DNA from: Mycobacterium sp.
GTDB taxonomy: Bacteria > Actinomycetota > Actinomycetes > Mycobacteriales > Mycobacteriaceae
Assembly (NCBI GenBank): GCA_019246375.1
Contig: JAFAQO010000714.1
Coordinates: forward strand, 1 to 14,023
Reading direction: 5' to 3'
Length of the DNA: 14,023 nucleotides
Shown: piece by piece, positions 1 to 8,241 of the stretch
Layout: each line of letters starts with the position of its first letter
How positions within the stretch are numbered: position 1 is the first letter of the stretch
The notes under the pieces: generated by a model
The model's input: the letters and a program-made list of their open reading frames with translations, nothing else
Databases searched by the model: none
Told to the model about the DNA's origin: nothing
Program-made: the position numbers and the translations under genes

Positions 1-451
1 GGGGAACTACCCGCCTGCGGTCACCGAGCTGCTGTCAATCGCCGGCTGGGGCTGGCACATCGAAACTGCGATCCATGTCGTGCGACTGATTCTCAGCGGT
101 GCGTTCGACCGGTTCCCGAAATTGCAACTCATGATCGGACACATGGGTGAAGTGTTGCCGTTCATGTTGCCCAGATTTGACAGTGTGCTGACGACGGCCG
201 TGACCGGTTTACAACGAGCTCCGTCGGAATACCTGCGGCACAACGTTTATTACACGTTCAGCGGATTCAACTGGCTCCCGGAGTTTTTAGAGGTGCTGCT
301 GCACCTGGGTGTGGACCGGATGATGTTCTCCACCGACTACCCGTACCAGTCGATGCCTGAGGCCACCGCCTTCCTCGCCGGCCTGCCGCTAAGCCCGGCC
401 GACCGGGAACGCATCGCGCACGGCAACGCCGAAAGTCTGCTCAATATCTGA
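1..451 (+). CDS. Amidohydrolase-2 family protein, 3' end (decarboxylase-like)
   Basis: This is the C-terminal ~149 residues of a larger protein; the frame is open from base 2, so the true start lies outside the window. An internal ATG at 80 is not the start, because family-like sequence (GWGWHIETAIHVVRLILSG) runs upstream of it. The fragment matches the end of an amidohydrolase-2 TIM barrel of the gamma-resorcylate / aminocarboxymuconate-semialdehyde decarboxylase type. Three features support this: a His in AIHVVRL (codon 74-76), an IGHMGE motif whose His and Glu are the catalytic pair in gamma-resorcylate decarboxylase, and an Asp in FSTDYPY at the usual metal-ligand position. Such enzymes do metal-dependent, non-oxidative decarboxylation or hydrolysis of aromatic or cyclic acids in the cytosol. 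The substrate cannot be told from this piece. It stops with TGA at 449 and is convergent with the WS/DGAT gene 101 bases away. Confidence 0.85.
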   Translation, partial: GNYPPAVTELLSIAGWGWHIETAIHVVRLILSGAFDRFPKLQLMIGHMGEVLPFMLPRFDSVLTTAVTGLQRAPSEYLRHNVYYTFSGFNWLPEFLEVLLHLGVDRMMFSTDYPYQSMPEATAFLAGLPLSPADRERIAHGNAESLLNI

Positions 452-552
452 GTGGGTGTGCCTTTCACCGTCCGCCCAGCACACCGGCACCGACGCCGGC
501 ACAACTGCAACCGGGACCGCTCGTCCCGCCGACATTGCAAGCCCGGCAGTGG

Positions 553-2025
553 TCACCGCCTGCCGCGGCGACCGCGTGGCTTTGCGTCCTCAAGCTCGGC
601 CAGCGACAGGTCAAGACCGTCGAGCAGGCTCCAGGGGTCGGTGATTTGTTCGCGGTCGGTGATAATGCCGACGTCGAGGTGGCCGTCGTAGCTCATCACG
701 GTGATGTTGAGCCCGAGGCCGTCGGTGATGACCGAGACGGGGTAGTTGGCCACCAATCGCGCTCCGCCGCAATAGAGGGGAATCTGCGGACCCGGCACGT
801 TGGATACCACCACGTTCCATGTCGGCCGCCCGACCGAGGAGGTGGTCAGCGCGAATGTGGCTCGTGCCGCGAGGCTGAAAAGTGCCGGTGGAATGAAGTG
901 GTTGACGTCGGACAGCAGGTCGGCAGGCAACGCGCGATGGCGTTCCTTCATCTGCCCCATGCTGGCCGCGGTCGATTTGAGCCGCGCCACGGGATCGGCG
1001 AGGTCGGTGTGCAGCGGTGCGCCGAGCATGAGGACGCGGTTGCCGTAGGTCCCTGCTTGCTCACTGGTGCGGACCGAGACCGGAATCTGGGCTACCAACG
1101 GCTCATCCGGCAATTCTTTGTGGTCGAGCAGCCATCGCCGCACCGCGCCGGCACACATCGACACCACAACGTCGTTGACGGTTACCTCGTAGGCATTCTT
1201 GACGGTCTTGACCCGCTGCAAGTCGAGGCTTCCGAATGCGAAGCGCCGATGGGGTGACACTCGCCGGTTGAACGACGTCTTGGGCGCCGTCATTGCCGGG
1301 CGGACCACGCGATTGCCCGACGCACGTGTCAGGCCTTGCAGGCGGCCCGCCAGTCGACCGGCTTGGCCCACGCCGGGAAGCGCAGAAAACGTCGTTTCGT
1401 CGAGATTTGGTATCGCGCGCGGCAGCGATCGCAACATGCGCATCGAGGAGCGCGGAACACCCAGCAGCGCACGGCCCCACATCTCGACAGCGCCGGGGCG
1501 TCGGCCGACTTCTGGCTGATCGGCCGGCGGCACCATCCGCCCTTCCGGGCTCAGATCGAGCAGCAGCCCGGTGATCTCGGCGCCGGAGACGCCGTCGATG
1601 ACGGCGTGGTGGATCTTGGTGTACACCGCGACATGGCCGCTTTCCAGACCGCTGATGACATACATTTCCCATAGCGGGCGGTCCCGATCCAACGGGCGGG
1701 CATGCAGCCGCGACACCAACTCGGCCAGCTGATGATCGTTTCCCGGGGGCGGCAGGGCCGCCTCACGCACGTGGTAGGTCAAGTCGAAGTGGTCGTCATC
1801 AACCCAGTACGGGTAGTCCAAGCCCAACGGCACCTCGACGAGTCGCCACCGCAGCGGCGGCAATAGATGCATCCGTTCGCCAAGCAGCTTCATCATCGAC
1901 CCGCAGGTGAGCTTCCCGCCCGGGGCGGTGCTCGCGTCGTGCACCGCCAGACCGGCGACATGACCAGTTCTGCGCCGATCTTCGATCGCCAGGAACTGTG
2001 CATCCAGGCTGCTGAGCTGCTTCAT
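553..2025 (-). CDS. WS/DGAT wax ester synthase / diacylglycerol O-acyltransferase
   Basis: This is a complete 490-residue member of the bifunctional wax ester synthase / acyl-CoA:diacylglycerol acyltransferase family, at the usual length of 450-500 residues. It transfers an acyl group from acyl-CoA to diacylglycerol or a fatty alcohol, making triacylglycerol or wax ester at the membrane or lipid-droplet surface. The visible hallmarks are the N-terminal LSSLDAQFL start, PLWE at 117-120, the catalytic HHxxxDG motif (HHAVIDG, 139-145; His140 is the expected general base), the ND pair in VTVNDVV (284-285), and SNVPGP at 408-413. The ATG at 2025 is preceded by GAAGGGG about 10 bases upstream. The C-terminus is very basic (KPRGRRGRR). 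The gene is divergent from an acyl-CoA ligase that could supply its substrate. Mycobacteria carry many paralogues, so I cannot name the orthologue. Confidence 0.95.
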   Translation of the reverse strand: MKQLSSLDAQFLAIEDRRRTGHVAGLAVHDASTAPGGKLTCGSMMKLLGERMHLLPPLRWRLVEVPLGLDYPYWVDDDHFDLTYHVREAALPPPGNDHQLAELVSRLHARPLDRDRPLWEMYVISGLESGHVAVYTKIHHAVIDGVSGAEITGLLLDLSPEGRMVPPADQPEVGRRPGAVEMWGRALLGVPRSSMRMLRSLPRAIPNLDETTFSALPGVGQAGRLAGRLQGLTRASGNRVVRPAMTAPKTSFNRRVSPHRRFAFGSLDLQRVKTVKNAYEVTVNDVVVSMCAGAVRRWLLDHKELPDEPLVAQIPVSVRTSEQAGTYGNRVLMLGAPLHTDLADPVARLKSTAASMGQMKERHRALPADLLSDVNHFIPPALFSLAARATFALTTSSVGRPTWNVVVSNVPGPQIPLYCGGARLVANYPVSVITDGLGLNITVMSYDGHLDVGIITDREQITDPWSLLDGLDLSLAELEDAKPRGRRGRR

Positions 2026-2118
2026 GCGCGGAGCCCCTTCTGCGTATGAGGCTATGCGCTAGGACCGTGGTTTCGGAAGGTTCTTCGCTGCGCTACGGCG
2101 GGAAACTCATCTACCGCC

Positions 2119-2143
2119 CGAGGCCTCGTTGTGATACCACGAG
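2119..2143. promoter_or_regulatory. Overlapping palindromes (candidate operator) between WS/DGAT and FadD genes
   Basis: Two dyads overlap in the 141-base divergent gap. CGAGGCCTCG at 2119-2128 is a perfect 10-bp palindrome. CTCGTTGTGATACCACGAG at 2125-2143 is an imperfect 19-bp palindrome with the pattern CTCGTnGTnnnACnACGAG, in which 14 of 19 positions pair. The second ends 13 bases before the acyl-CoA ligase ribosome site, so a bound repressor would block that promoter or early transcript. The shape and size fit a TetR- or GntR-type dimer site. No regulator gene lies next to it, and the assignment is inference. Confidence 0.4.
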
Positions 2144-2166
2144 ATGACCACGAATAAGGACGTCCG

Positions 2167-3984
2167 ATGAGCCAAAACAATCTCTTCCCGATATCCAACC
2201 GGGTACCCAATCTGGCGTTGCTGTTCTTGAGCCGCGTCGAGGCGTCGCCGGACAGGGAAGCCTTCCGATACCTCGACAACGGCGACTGGACCTCGGTGAG
2301 TTGGAAGCAAACCGCCGAGCGGGTCGAAGCCCTCGCAGCCGGACTGCTGGCGCTCGGGATCGCGCCCGAGGATCGGATAGGTATCGCAGCAACCACTCGG
2401 TACGAGTGGATCCTGGCTGACCTGGCGACCGTGTGCGCAGGCGCGGCGACGACCACCGTCTACCCGAGCACCAACGCCGAGGACACCGCCTACATCCTCG
2501 CCGACTCCGAGTCGCGGATCGTCTTTGCCGAGAACGACACCCAGCTCGAAAAGCTCACGGGACATCGCGGCGACTTGCCCAACCTCGCCAAGGTGGTTTT
2601 GTTCGACGGAGCTGGTGACGGCGACTGGGTGATCACTCTCGATGACCTCGCCGAATTGGGTGCGAAGTACCTGGCCGAGCATCCCTCCTGTGTACGCAAT
2701 GTCGCGGAGGAGACAACGGCCGACCGGCTGGCGACGCTGATTTACACCTCGGGGACCACAGGTCGTCCCAAGGGCGTACGGCTGCGTCACGAGGCGTGGG
2801 TGTATACCGGCGCCTCGATCGCTGACATGGATCTGCTCGGTGAGGACGATCTGCAGCTACTGTGGCTGCCGCTCGCTCATGCCTTCGGCAAGGTACTGAT
2901 CTCCACTCAACTGGCGTGCGGCTTCGCCAGCGCAATCGATGGCCGCGTCGACAAGATCGTCGAAAACACCGCGGCGGTCAAACCGACGTTTATGGGAGCC
3001 GCACCGCGCATTTTCGAGAAGGCCTATGCCCGCATCGTCACCACACAGCAGTCGCAAGGCGGTGCCAAGGCCAAGCTCTTCAACCGCGCGTTCGCCGTAG
3101 GCCGCGAGACCGCTCGTCGTCGACGCGCCGGCCAATCCGTCCCGTTACTCATGAAGCTGCAGCACAGGATGTTCGACCGGTTGGTATTCGCGAAGGTGCG
3201 CGACGTGTTCGGCGGGCGAATCCGCTTCTTCGTGTCCGGTTCCGCGCCGCTTAACCGCGACATCGCCGAATGGTTCGAGGCCGCTGGTTTGCTGATCCTG
3301 GAAGGGTACGGGCTGACCGAGTCCGCCGGCGGCGGCTTCATCAACCGCCCCGACAACTACAAGCTCGGCACCGTAGGTCTGCCGTTCGAGGGCACCGAGG
3401 TCCGGATCAGCGACACCGGGGAAGTCCAGTTCCGCAGTAAATGTGTCATGGCCGGCTATCACCACCTGGAGGACGCCACGGCCGAGGCGCTCAGCGACGA
3501 CGGCTGGCTGTGCACAGGGGATCAGGGCAGCATCGACGAAGACGGGTTCTTGACGATCACCGGCCGGATAAAGGAGTTGTTCAAGACCTCCGGCGGCAAA
3601 TACGTTGCGCCGCCGGCCATCGAGGCGAAATTCGCGACGCTGTGCCCGTACGCCAGCCAGTTCATGGTGTTCGGGGAGGGACGCAACTTCGCCGTCGCCT
3701 TGGTAACCCTCGATGCCGACGCGATCGGCGGCTGGGCCAAAGACCGCGGCTTGCGCGACGCGTCCTATGCCGAGCTCACGAAATCCGATGCCGTGCAGGA
3801 GATGATCGACGAGCATGTCCAACGGCTCAACTCCGGGCTCAATCGATGGGAGACCATCAAGAAGTGGGCTCTGCTAGACCACGAACTCTCCGTAGATCGC
3901 GGCGAGCTCACACCGTCGCTGAAGGTCAAGCGCGGGGTTGTCGCCGAGCAGAACAAGGAGATCTTGGACGCCTTCTATTCCTGA
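2167..3984 (+). CDS. Long-chain fatty-acid--CoA ligase (FadD family)
   Basis: This 605-residue protein is a full-length ANL-superfamily acyl-CoA synthetase of the AMP-forming type. It activates fatty acids to acyl-adenylate and then acyl-CoA. The P-loop YTSGTTGRPKG is at 193-203, the EGYGLTES motif at 379-386, TGD at 450-452 and the hinge TGRIKE at 465-470. The C-terminal LTPSLKVKR (581-589) carries the lysine required for adenylation. There is no signal peptide or clear membrane segment. The start is ATG 2167, with AAGGA at 2156-2160 six bases upstream. Length and architecture fit the FadD15/FadD11-like long-chain group of mycobacteria, but I cannot choose between them, so no symbol is given. 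Its divergent neighbour is a WS/DGAT, which suggests that its product may feed neutral-lipid synthesis. The downstream gene is convergent. Confidence 0.95.
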   Translation: MSQNNLFPISNRVPNLALLFLSRVEASPDREAFRYLDNGDWTSVSWKQTAERVEALAAGLLALGIAPEDRIGIAATTRYEWILADLATVCAGAATTTVYPSTNAEDTAYILADSESRIVFAENDTQLEKLTGHRGDLPNLAKVVLFDGAGDGDWVITLDDLAELGAKYLAEHPSCVRNVAEETTADRLATLIYTSGTTGRPKGVRLRHEAWVYTGASIADMDLLGEDDLQLLWLPLAHAFGKVLISTQLACGFASAIDGRVDKIVENTAAVKPTFMGAAPRIFEKAYARIVTTQQSQGGAKAKLFNRAFAVGRETARRRRAGQSVPLLMKLQHRMFDRLVFAKVRDVFGGRIRFFVSGSAPLNRDIAEWFEAAGLLILEGYGLTESAGGGFINRPDNYKLGTVGLPFEGTEVRISDTGEVQFRSKCVMAGYHHLEDATAEALSDDGWLCTGDQGSIDEDGFLTITGRIKELFKTSGGKYVAPPAIEAKFATLCPYASQFMVFGEGRNFAVALVTLDADAIGGWAKDRGLRDASYAELTKSDAVQEMIDEHVQRLNSGLNRWETIKKWALLDHELSVDRGELTPSLKVKRGVVAEQNKEILDAFYS

Positions 3985-4090
3985 ACCACTCGACTTACCG
4001 AAGCGCTGGGACAACGCTTACCTGTGCAACCGCCAGTAGCTACGGCGCGGTGTCGATAAAGGCGAGGTCGACGCGTTCGCAAGGAAACAT

Positions 4091-4103
4091 GGCCCACTGG
4101 GCC
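4091..4103. terminator. Short GC hairpin between convergent genes
   Basis: GGCCCACTGGGCC folds as GGCCC / ACT / GGGCC and touches the stop codon of the ketopantoate-reductase-like gene (TAG, complement of 4103-4105). It also lies about 107 bases past the FadD stop. There is no U-tract on either strand, which is common for mycobacterial terminators but makes the call weak. Confidence 0.3.
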
Positions 4104-4999
4104 TAACCGGGGCCGTCGCTGGCGGCGGCCAGCAGCGGCACCACGATGTCGCTGATCGGTGTGGGCAGGTCGTGGGCCCGCGCCCGGCGGACGATCACGC
4201 CGTTGCGGACGTCCCACTCCAGCCGCCGGTGATCCTCCCGGTCAGCGAGCATCGAGGTGGTCATGTCGACGGGAGCGCCCCGGAAAAGATCCACCATCTG
4301 GTCGACGACCTCGTCGCCGAGCCGGGCGCCTTCAGCCTTCGCCACGGCCAGGCACTCGGCGACATAGCGGCGGGACAGCGCGGCGACGTCGTCGCGGCGG
4401 AACATTCCAGACCGCCGCCCGGACAGCGCCATGAAGCCGGCCAGCGCGTTCACCAGCAGCTTGCGCCACGCCGCCGTGGTGAAGTCGGGGTCGCAGGCGA
4501 CACCGCAGCCGGCGCCGCGCAACAGCTCGGCGATGCTGTCCGCGGCGCGCCCGGTGGGAAGCACCAGTCGGGCTTCGCCGCGTAGCCGCACCCACCCTTC
4601 TGGCTGGGTCTCGGCCGAATACCAGACGACGCCCGGTACGACGCTCGACGACGGGCAGTACGGCTGCACCTGTTCGACCTGCTCGACACCGTTTTGCAGC
4701 ACAGCGACCACGGTGTGCTCGTCGCACAGCTTGGCCAGCCAGCCCGCCGCGTCGTCGTTCTGAGTCGCCTTGACCGCCAGCAACACCACGTCCACCGGAC
4801 CGCTGGCCTCGCTCGGATCGGCGCGCACCGGACCGGGCACCACGATCGGATTGGCGCCGTCGGGCCGTAACTCGATCTGCGGGCGGGCTGTTCGCCCGCA
4901 CAGCAACACCGGATGGCCGGCGGCATACAGCAGCGCCGCGACCGTCGTACCGACGGCGCCGGGCCCGACAAGCGCTATTCGTGGGGTGATGTCACCCAA
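4103..4999 (-). CDS. Ketopantoate reductase-like (2-dehydropantoate 2-reductase family) protein
   Basis: This protein has an N-terminal Rossmann fold and a C-terminal helical domain of the ApbA/PanE family, which reduces 2-dehydropantoate to pantoate with NADPH for CoA synthesis. The reading frame is open up to a TTG at 5056, but those extra 19 residues are Arg/Pro/Ser-rich and precede the Rossmann strand. I prefer the TTG at 4997-4999, giving about 298 residues that begin GDITPRIALVGPGAVG; neither start has a good ribosome site. Numbered from this start, GPGAVG is at 12-17, QNGVEQ follows VVAVL, AWRKLLVNALAGF holds the expected catalytic lysine near 180, and LEWDVRNGVIVRRARAHDLPTP near 260-281 matches the C-terminal family signature. 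It resembles M. tuberculosis Rv2573, also divergent from aspS. The true substrate in this subgroup is unproven, so panE is not assigned. Confidence 0.88.
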   Translation of the reverse strand: MGDITPRIALVGPGAVGTTVAALLYAAGHPVLLCGRTARPQIELRPDGANPIVVPGPVRADPSEASGPVDVVLLAVKATQNDDAAGWLAKLCDEHTVVAVLQNGVEQVEQVQPYCPSSSVVPGVVWYSAETQPEGWVRLRGEARLVLPTGRAADSIAELLRGAGCGVACDPDFTTAAWRKLLVNALAGFMALSGRRSGMFRRDDVAALSRRYVAECLAVAKAEGARLGDEVVDQMVDLFRGAPVDMTTSMLADREDHRRLEWDVRNGVIVRRARAHDLPTPISDIVVPLLAAASDGPG

Positions 5000-5075
5000 A
5001 TTAGTGGTCGTCCGGCGACGATGCGGGCCCGGGAGGGCCGAGGAGGAGCCGGACAATCGGGGGATGTGGCCCCTC

Positions 5076-5081
5076 TACACT
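5076..5081 (+). promoter_or_regulatory. Candidate -10 box of aspS
   Basis: TACACT fits the mycobacterial TANNNT -10 consensus and would start transcription near 5088, leaving a leader of about 85 bases before the GTG at 5173. No good -35 hexamer lies 16-19 bases upstream; the nearest, CGGACA at 5050-5055, is 20 bases away. The box lies in the gap between the two divergent genes if the shorter start of the reductase-like gene is correct. Confidence 0.35.
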
Positions 5082-5160
5082 GGGCAGTGCTTGTCGCGTG
5101 GCGACCCGCTGCGCCCGGCTCCGCCGCGCTTGCGATCGCCACGGCGTTCAATCCGTTGCA

Positions 5161-5167
5161 AGAGGAG
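5161..5167 (+). promoter_or_regulatory. Ribosome binding site that fixes the aspS start
   Basis: AGAGGAG ends five bases before GTG 5173. Upstream in-frame starts, such as the one at 5098, lack such a site and would add a 25-residue extension unlike the family. The codon two places before the GTG is GTA rather than ATG. Confidence 0.8.
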
Positions 5168-5172
5168 TATTT

Positions 5173-6954
5173 GTGCTGCGCACGCATGCCGCGGGGTCGT
5201 TGCGTGCCACCGACGCCGGGCAGAAAGTGACGCTGGCCGGTTGGGTGGCGCGCCGCCGCGACCACGGCGGCGTCATCTTCATCGACCTGCGCGACGCGTC
5301 GGGCGTGTCCCAGGTGGTGTTTCGCGCGCCGGATGTGCTGGCCCAGGCGCACCGCCTGCGCGCCGAGTTCTGCGTGGCCGTCGAGGGTGTCGTGGAAATC
5401 CGCCCGGAGGGCAACGCCAACCCGGAGATCGCCACCGGCGAGATCGAGGTCAACGCGTCGTCGCTGACGGTGTTGGGGGAGAGTGCGCCACTGCCCTTCC
5501 AGCTTGACGAGCCCGCCGGCGAGGAGTTGCGGTTGAAGTACCGCTACCTCGACCTGCGCCGTGACGGACCGGGCTCAGCAATCCGGTTGCGCTCCAAGGT
5601 AAGTGCTGCTGCCCGTGAAGTACTGGCGCGTCACGGCTTCGTTGACGTCGAGACGCCGACGTTGACGCGCTCGACTCCCGAGGGGGCCCGCGACTTCCTG
5701 GTGCCGGCGCGGCTGCAGCCGGGTTCGTTCTACGCGTTGCCGCAGAGCCCGCAGCTGTTCAAACAGCTGCTCATGGTGGCCGGAATGGAGCGCTACTACC
5801 AGATCGCCCGGTGTTATCGCGACGAGGACTTCCGGGCCGACCGCCAGCCGGAATTCACCCAGCTGGACATGGAAATGAGCTTCGTCGATGCCGATGACGT
5901 CATCGCGATCTCCGAGCAGATCCTCACCGCGCTGTGGGCGCTGATCGGCTATCAGCTCACCACACCGATTCCGCGGATCGCCTACGCCGAGGCGATGCGC
6001 CGCTTTGGCTCCGACAAGCCCGACATGCGGTTCGGGCTCGAGCTCGTCGAGTGCACGGAGTTCTTCGCCGACACGCCTTTTCGGGTGTTCCAAGCGCCAT
6101 ATGTGGGCGCTGTGGTGATGCCCGGCGGTGCGTCGCAGCCGCGGCGCACACTGGACGGCTGGCAAGACTGGGCCAAACAGCGCGGGCACAGGGGCCTGGC
6201 CTACGTGCTGGTCGGTGAGGACGGCACGCTCGGCGGTCCGGTGGCCAAGAACCTCTCCGACGACGAACGCGCCAGGCTGGCAGCACATGTCGGCGCTCAG
6301 CCCGGCGACTGTGTCTTTTTCTCGGCAGGCCCGCCGAAGTCATCGCGGGCCCTGCTCGGTGCGGCGCGCAGTGAAATCGCTAATCGGCTCAACCTGATCG
6401 ACCCCGGGGCGTGGGAATTCGTCTGGGTGGTCGACCCGCCGTTGTTCGAACCGGCCGACGAGGCCGCGGCCCACGGTGACGTCGCGCTCGGCGGAGCCTG
6501 GGCCGCGGTGCACCACGCCTTCACCGCGCCCAAGCCGGACTCGTTGGACAGCCTCGAATCCGACCCCGGCGCCGTGCTGGCCGACGCCTACGACATCGTC
6601 TGCAATGGACACGAAATCGGTGGCGGCTCAATCCGTATCCACCGTCGCGACGTTCAAGAACGAGTTTTCGCGGTGATGGGCCTCGACAAGGCCGAAGCCG
6701 AAGAGAAATTCGGATTTTTGTTGGAGGCGTTCATGTTCGGCGCGCCGCCACACGGCGGTATCGCGTTCGGTTGGGATCGCATCACCGCGCTGCTGGCAGG
6801 CATGGACTCGATCCGCGAGGTCATCGCCTTCCCGAAGACCGGCGGCGGAGTCGACCCGCTCACCGACGCCCCGGCGCCGATTACAGCGCGGCAGCGCAAG
6901 GAATCCGGTATCGATGCCGATCCCCATGCGCTGAAGGGGTCGTCAGGTTCGTAA
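5173..6954 (+). CDS. aspS: Aspartyl-tRNA synthetase (AspRS; likely non-discriminating Asp/Asn type)
   Basis: This class II aminoacyl-tRNA synthetase of 593 residues from the GTG start is essential in translation. The N-terminal OB-fold anticodon domain begins [11 protein letters not shown] and contains [19 protein letters not shown]. The catalytic core carries motif 2 with [19 protein letters not shown] from residue 214. A bacterial-type GAD insertion follows, and motif 3 [11 protein letters not shown] lies near 527-537. His31 in RRRDHGG and a Gly near 80 in RPEGNAN match the pair reported in non-discriminating bacterial AspRS; E. coli, a discriminating enzyme, has Leu and Lys there. It therefore probably also charges tRNA-Asn with Asp for repair by GatCAB, as described for mycobacteria. 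The gene is monocistronic in this window and convergent with the Rpf gene. Confidence 0.98.
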   Translation: MLRTHAAGSLRATDAGQKVTLAGWVARRRDHGGVIFIDLRDASGVSQVVFRAPDVLAQAHRLRAEFCVAVEGVVEIRPEGNANPEIATGEIEVNASSLTVLGESAPLPFQLDEPAGEELRLKYRYLDLRRDGPGSAIRLRSKVSAAAREVLARHGFVDVETPTLTRSTPEGARDFLVPARLQPGSFYALPQSPQLFKQLLMVAGMERYYQIARCYRDEDFRADRQPEFTQLDMEMSFVDADDVIAISEQILTALWALIGYQLTTPIPRIAYAEAMRRFGSDKPDMRFGLELVECTEFFADTPFRVFQAPYVGAVVMPGGASQPRRTLDGWQDWAKQRGHRGLAYVLVGEDGTLGGPVAKNLSDDERARLAAHVGAQPGDCVFFSAGPPKSSRALLGAARSEIANRLNLIDPGAWEFVWVVDPPLFEPADEAAAHGDVALGGAWAAVHHAFTAPKPDSLDSLESDPGAVLADAYDIVCNGHEIGGGSIRIHRRDVQERVFAVMGLDKAEAEEKFGFLLEAFMFGAPPHGGIAFGWDRITALLAGMDSIREVIAFPKTGGGVDPLTDAPAPITARQRKESGIDADPHALKGSSGS

Positions 6955-6978
6955 CCGCGTCCTGGGCGTAGCGTGCTC

Positions 6979-7036
6979 GACCGATCACGGTCGGCGCTGT
7001 AGCCGATCACGCGCCGATCACGCCGCAAAAACGCGG
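6979..7036. terminator. Repeat-rich hairpin region between aspS and rpf (bidirectional terminator candidate)
   Basis: The 105-base convergent gap contains CCGATCACG three times (6981-6989, 7003-7011, 7014-7022). It can form GACCG/ATCA/CGGTC (6979-6992), CGGCGC with GCGCCG (6992-6997 and 7011-7016), and CCGC/aaaaac/GCGG (7023-7036). The stems are mutually exclusive in part. There is no U-run longer than three on the aspS strand; the Rpf strand has five U, but inside a loop. The position at the tail-to-tail junction is the main reason for calling it a terminator. Confidence 0.4.
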
Positions 7037-7059
7037 TATTCGGCTGCTGTCGCCGGCAT

Positions 7060-7503
<444 letters not shown>

Positions 7504-7506
7504 TCA

Positions 7507-7535
7507 CGTGTAACAACGCAAGTGATAGCTGTCAA
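7507..7535 (-). promoter_or_regulatory. Candidate leaderless promoter of the rpf gene
   Basis: On the minus strand, TTGACA (complement of 7530-7535, a perfect -35 match) is followed by 17 bases and TACACG (complement of 7507-7512, a weak -10). The expected start point, about seven bases downstream, falls at the A of the rpf ATG (7500). No ribosome site at a normal distance precedes that ATG, which agrees with leaderless translation, a frequent mode in mycobacteria. Confidence 0.45.
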
Positions 7536-7682
7536 CATAAGAGGCGTATTTTAATTAGCGTGATCTGTGATGAAATCCTTATCTTAAGAGGCGTTTGAGG
7601 TCAAAGTTAAAATTACGTGTTTGTAGTTTTGTTACCAGAGTGTCTTTTGTGGCGAAAGTGATTGTTCTTTCCGGATTAATTA

Positions 7683-7736
7683 GTAGCTAGAGTGGCTAAA
7701 GTTGCTAATGTTGCTAAAGTGGCTTATGAGGTCAAA
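7683..7736 (+). repeat. Degenerate 9-bp tandem repeat, six units
   Basis: The units in order are GTAGCTAGA, GTGGCTAAA, GTTGCTAAT, GTTGCTAAA, GTGGCTTAT and GAGGTCAAA. The first five share the G-T-n-G-C-T core, and the last is diverged. The unit length is a multiple of three, so in one frame it reads as a Val-Ala-Lys/Asn repeat. Confidence 0.75.
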
Positions 7737-7853
7737 GCCCAAATTCTTAGGGAAATACAGCGTGGTGCGCCGCGTATTACCGCTGAGCCCGCCGCGGCGG
7801 AGATGGACACGGCCGTTGGGTTAGGCCAAGCTGCCAGGCATGGACACCAATGA
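7692..7853 (+). CDS. Possible small ORF of 53 residues (doubtful)
   Basis: From GTG 7692 a frame stays open to TGA 7851. It reads VAKVANVAKVAYEVKAQ, then LREIQRGAPRITAEPAAAE, then a Gly/His-rich end. The repeat units encode Val-Ala-Lys/Asn. The frame is closed upstream by TAA at 7677, and its 3' end overlaps the thioesterase start by 14 bases. There is no ribosome site before the GTG, and the base composition changes in the middle, which argues against a real gene. It could be a leader peptide of the downstream genes or chance. I do not recognise a family. Confidence 0.2.
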   Translation: MAKVANVAKVAYEVKAQILREIQRGAPRITAEPAAAEMDTAVGLGQAARHGHQ

Positions 7854-8241
7854 TCGGGCCGGTCTCGTGGCAGCTATCCCGTTTGCCGTCGCGCTGGGGA
7901 TCCAAGTCGATGAGGCGACGCCGCAGCGGGTGACCGCCGCGATGGGTTGGGCTGAGGAACGCTGCACGACGGGCGGGATCTTGCACGGGGGAGCGCTGAT
8001 GGCGTTCGCCGACACGATCGGCGCGGTATGCGCAGTGGCCAATCTGCCGCCACGGGCCGGCACCGCCACGATCGAGTCGAAGACAAACTTTTTCCGCGCC
8101 GTCCGCAGCGGTGTCGTCACAGCGACTAGCGAGCCACTCCACGTCGGCCGCACCACGATCGTGGTGCAGACGAACCTCACCGACGATCGCGGCAAGCTGG
8201 TCGCTCAGGTCACCCAGACTCAGGCGGTGCTTGCGGAATAG
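7840..8241 (+). CDS. PaaI-like hotdog-fold thioesterase
   Basis: This 133-residue single-domain hotdog protein belongs to the PaaI/YbgC-like (4HBT) thioesterase group, which hydrolyses acyl-CoA or acyl-ACP thioesters. The signature GGILHGGALMAFADT at 45-59 contains the HGG turn and Asp58, the expected catalytic acid on the central helix. The strands ATIESKTNFFRAV, GVVTATSEPLHVGRTTIVV and KLVAQVTQTQAVL follow the usual hotdog order, and the length is normal. No strong ribosome site precedes ATG 7840, but it is the best start in frame. It lies 27 bases upstream of the DDN-like gene on the same strand, so the two are probably co-transcribed. The substrate is unknown. Confidence 0.9.
   Translation: MDTNDRAGLVAAIPFAVALGIQVDEATPQRVTAAMGWAEERCTTGGILHGGALMAFADTIGAVCAVANLPPRAGTATIESKTNFFRAVRSGVVTATSEPLHVGRTTIVVQTNLTDDRGKLVAQVTQTQAVLAE

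Noticed and set aside
544..565. CGGCAG ... CTGCCG hairpin near the WS/DGAT stop as a terminator
   Set aside because: It has a 10-base loop, no U-tract on either strand, and encloses the WS/DGAT stop codon, so it lies partly in coding sequence. It also begins 92 bases after the amidohydrolase stop.
535..1257. Long plus-strand open frame of 240 codons
   Set aside because: It lies fully within the WS/DGAT gene on the other strand, whose motifs are unmistakable; a shadow frame of GC-rich DNA.
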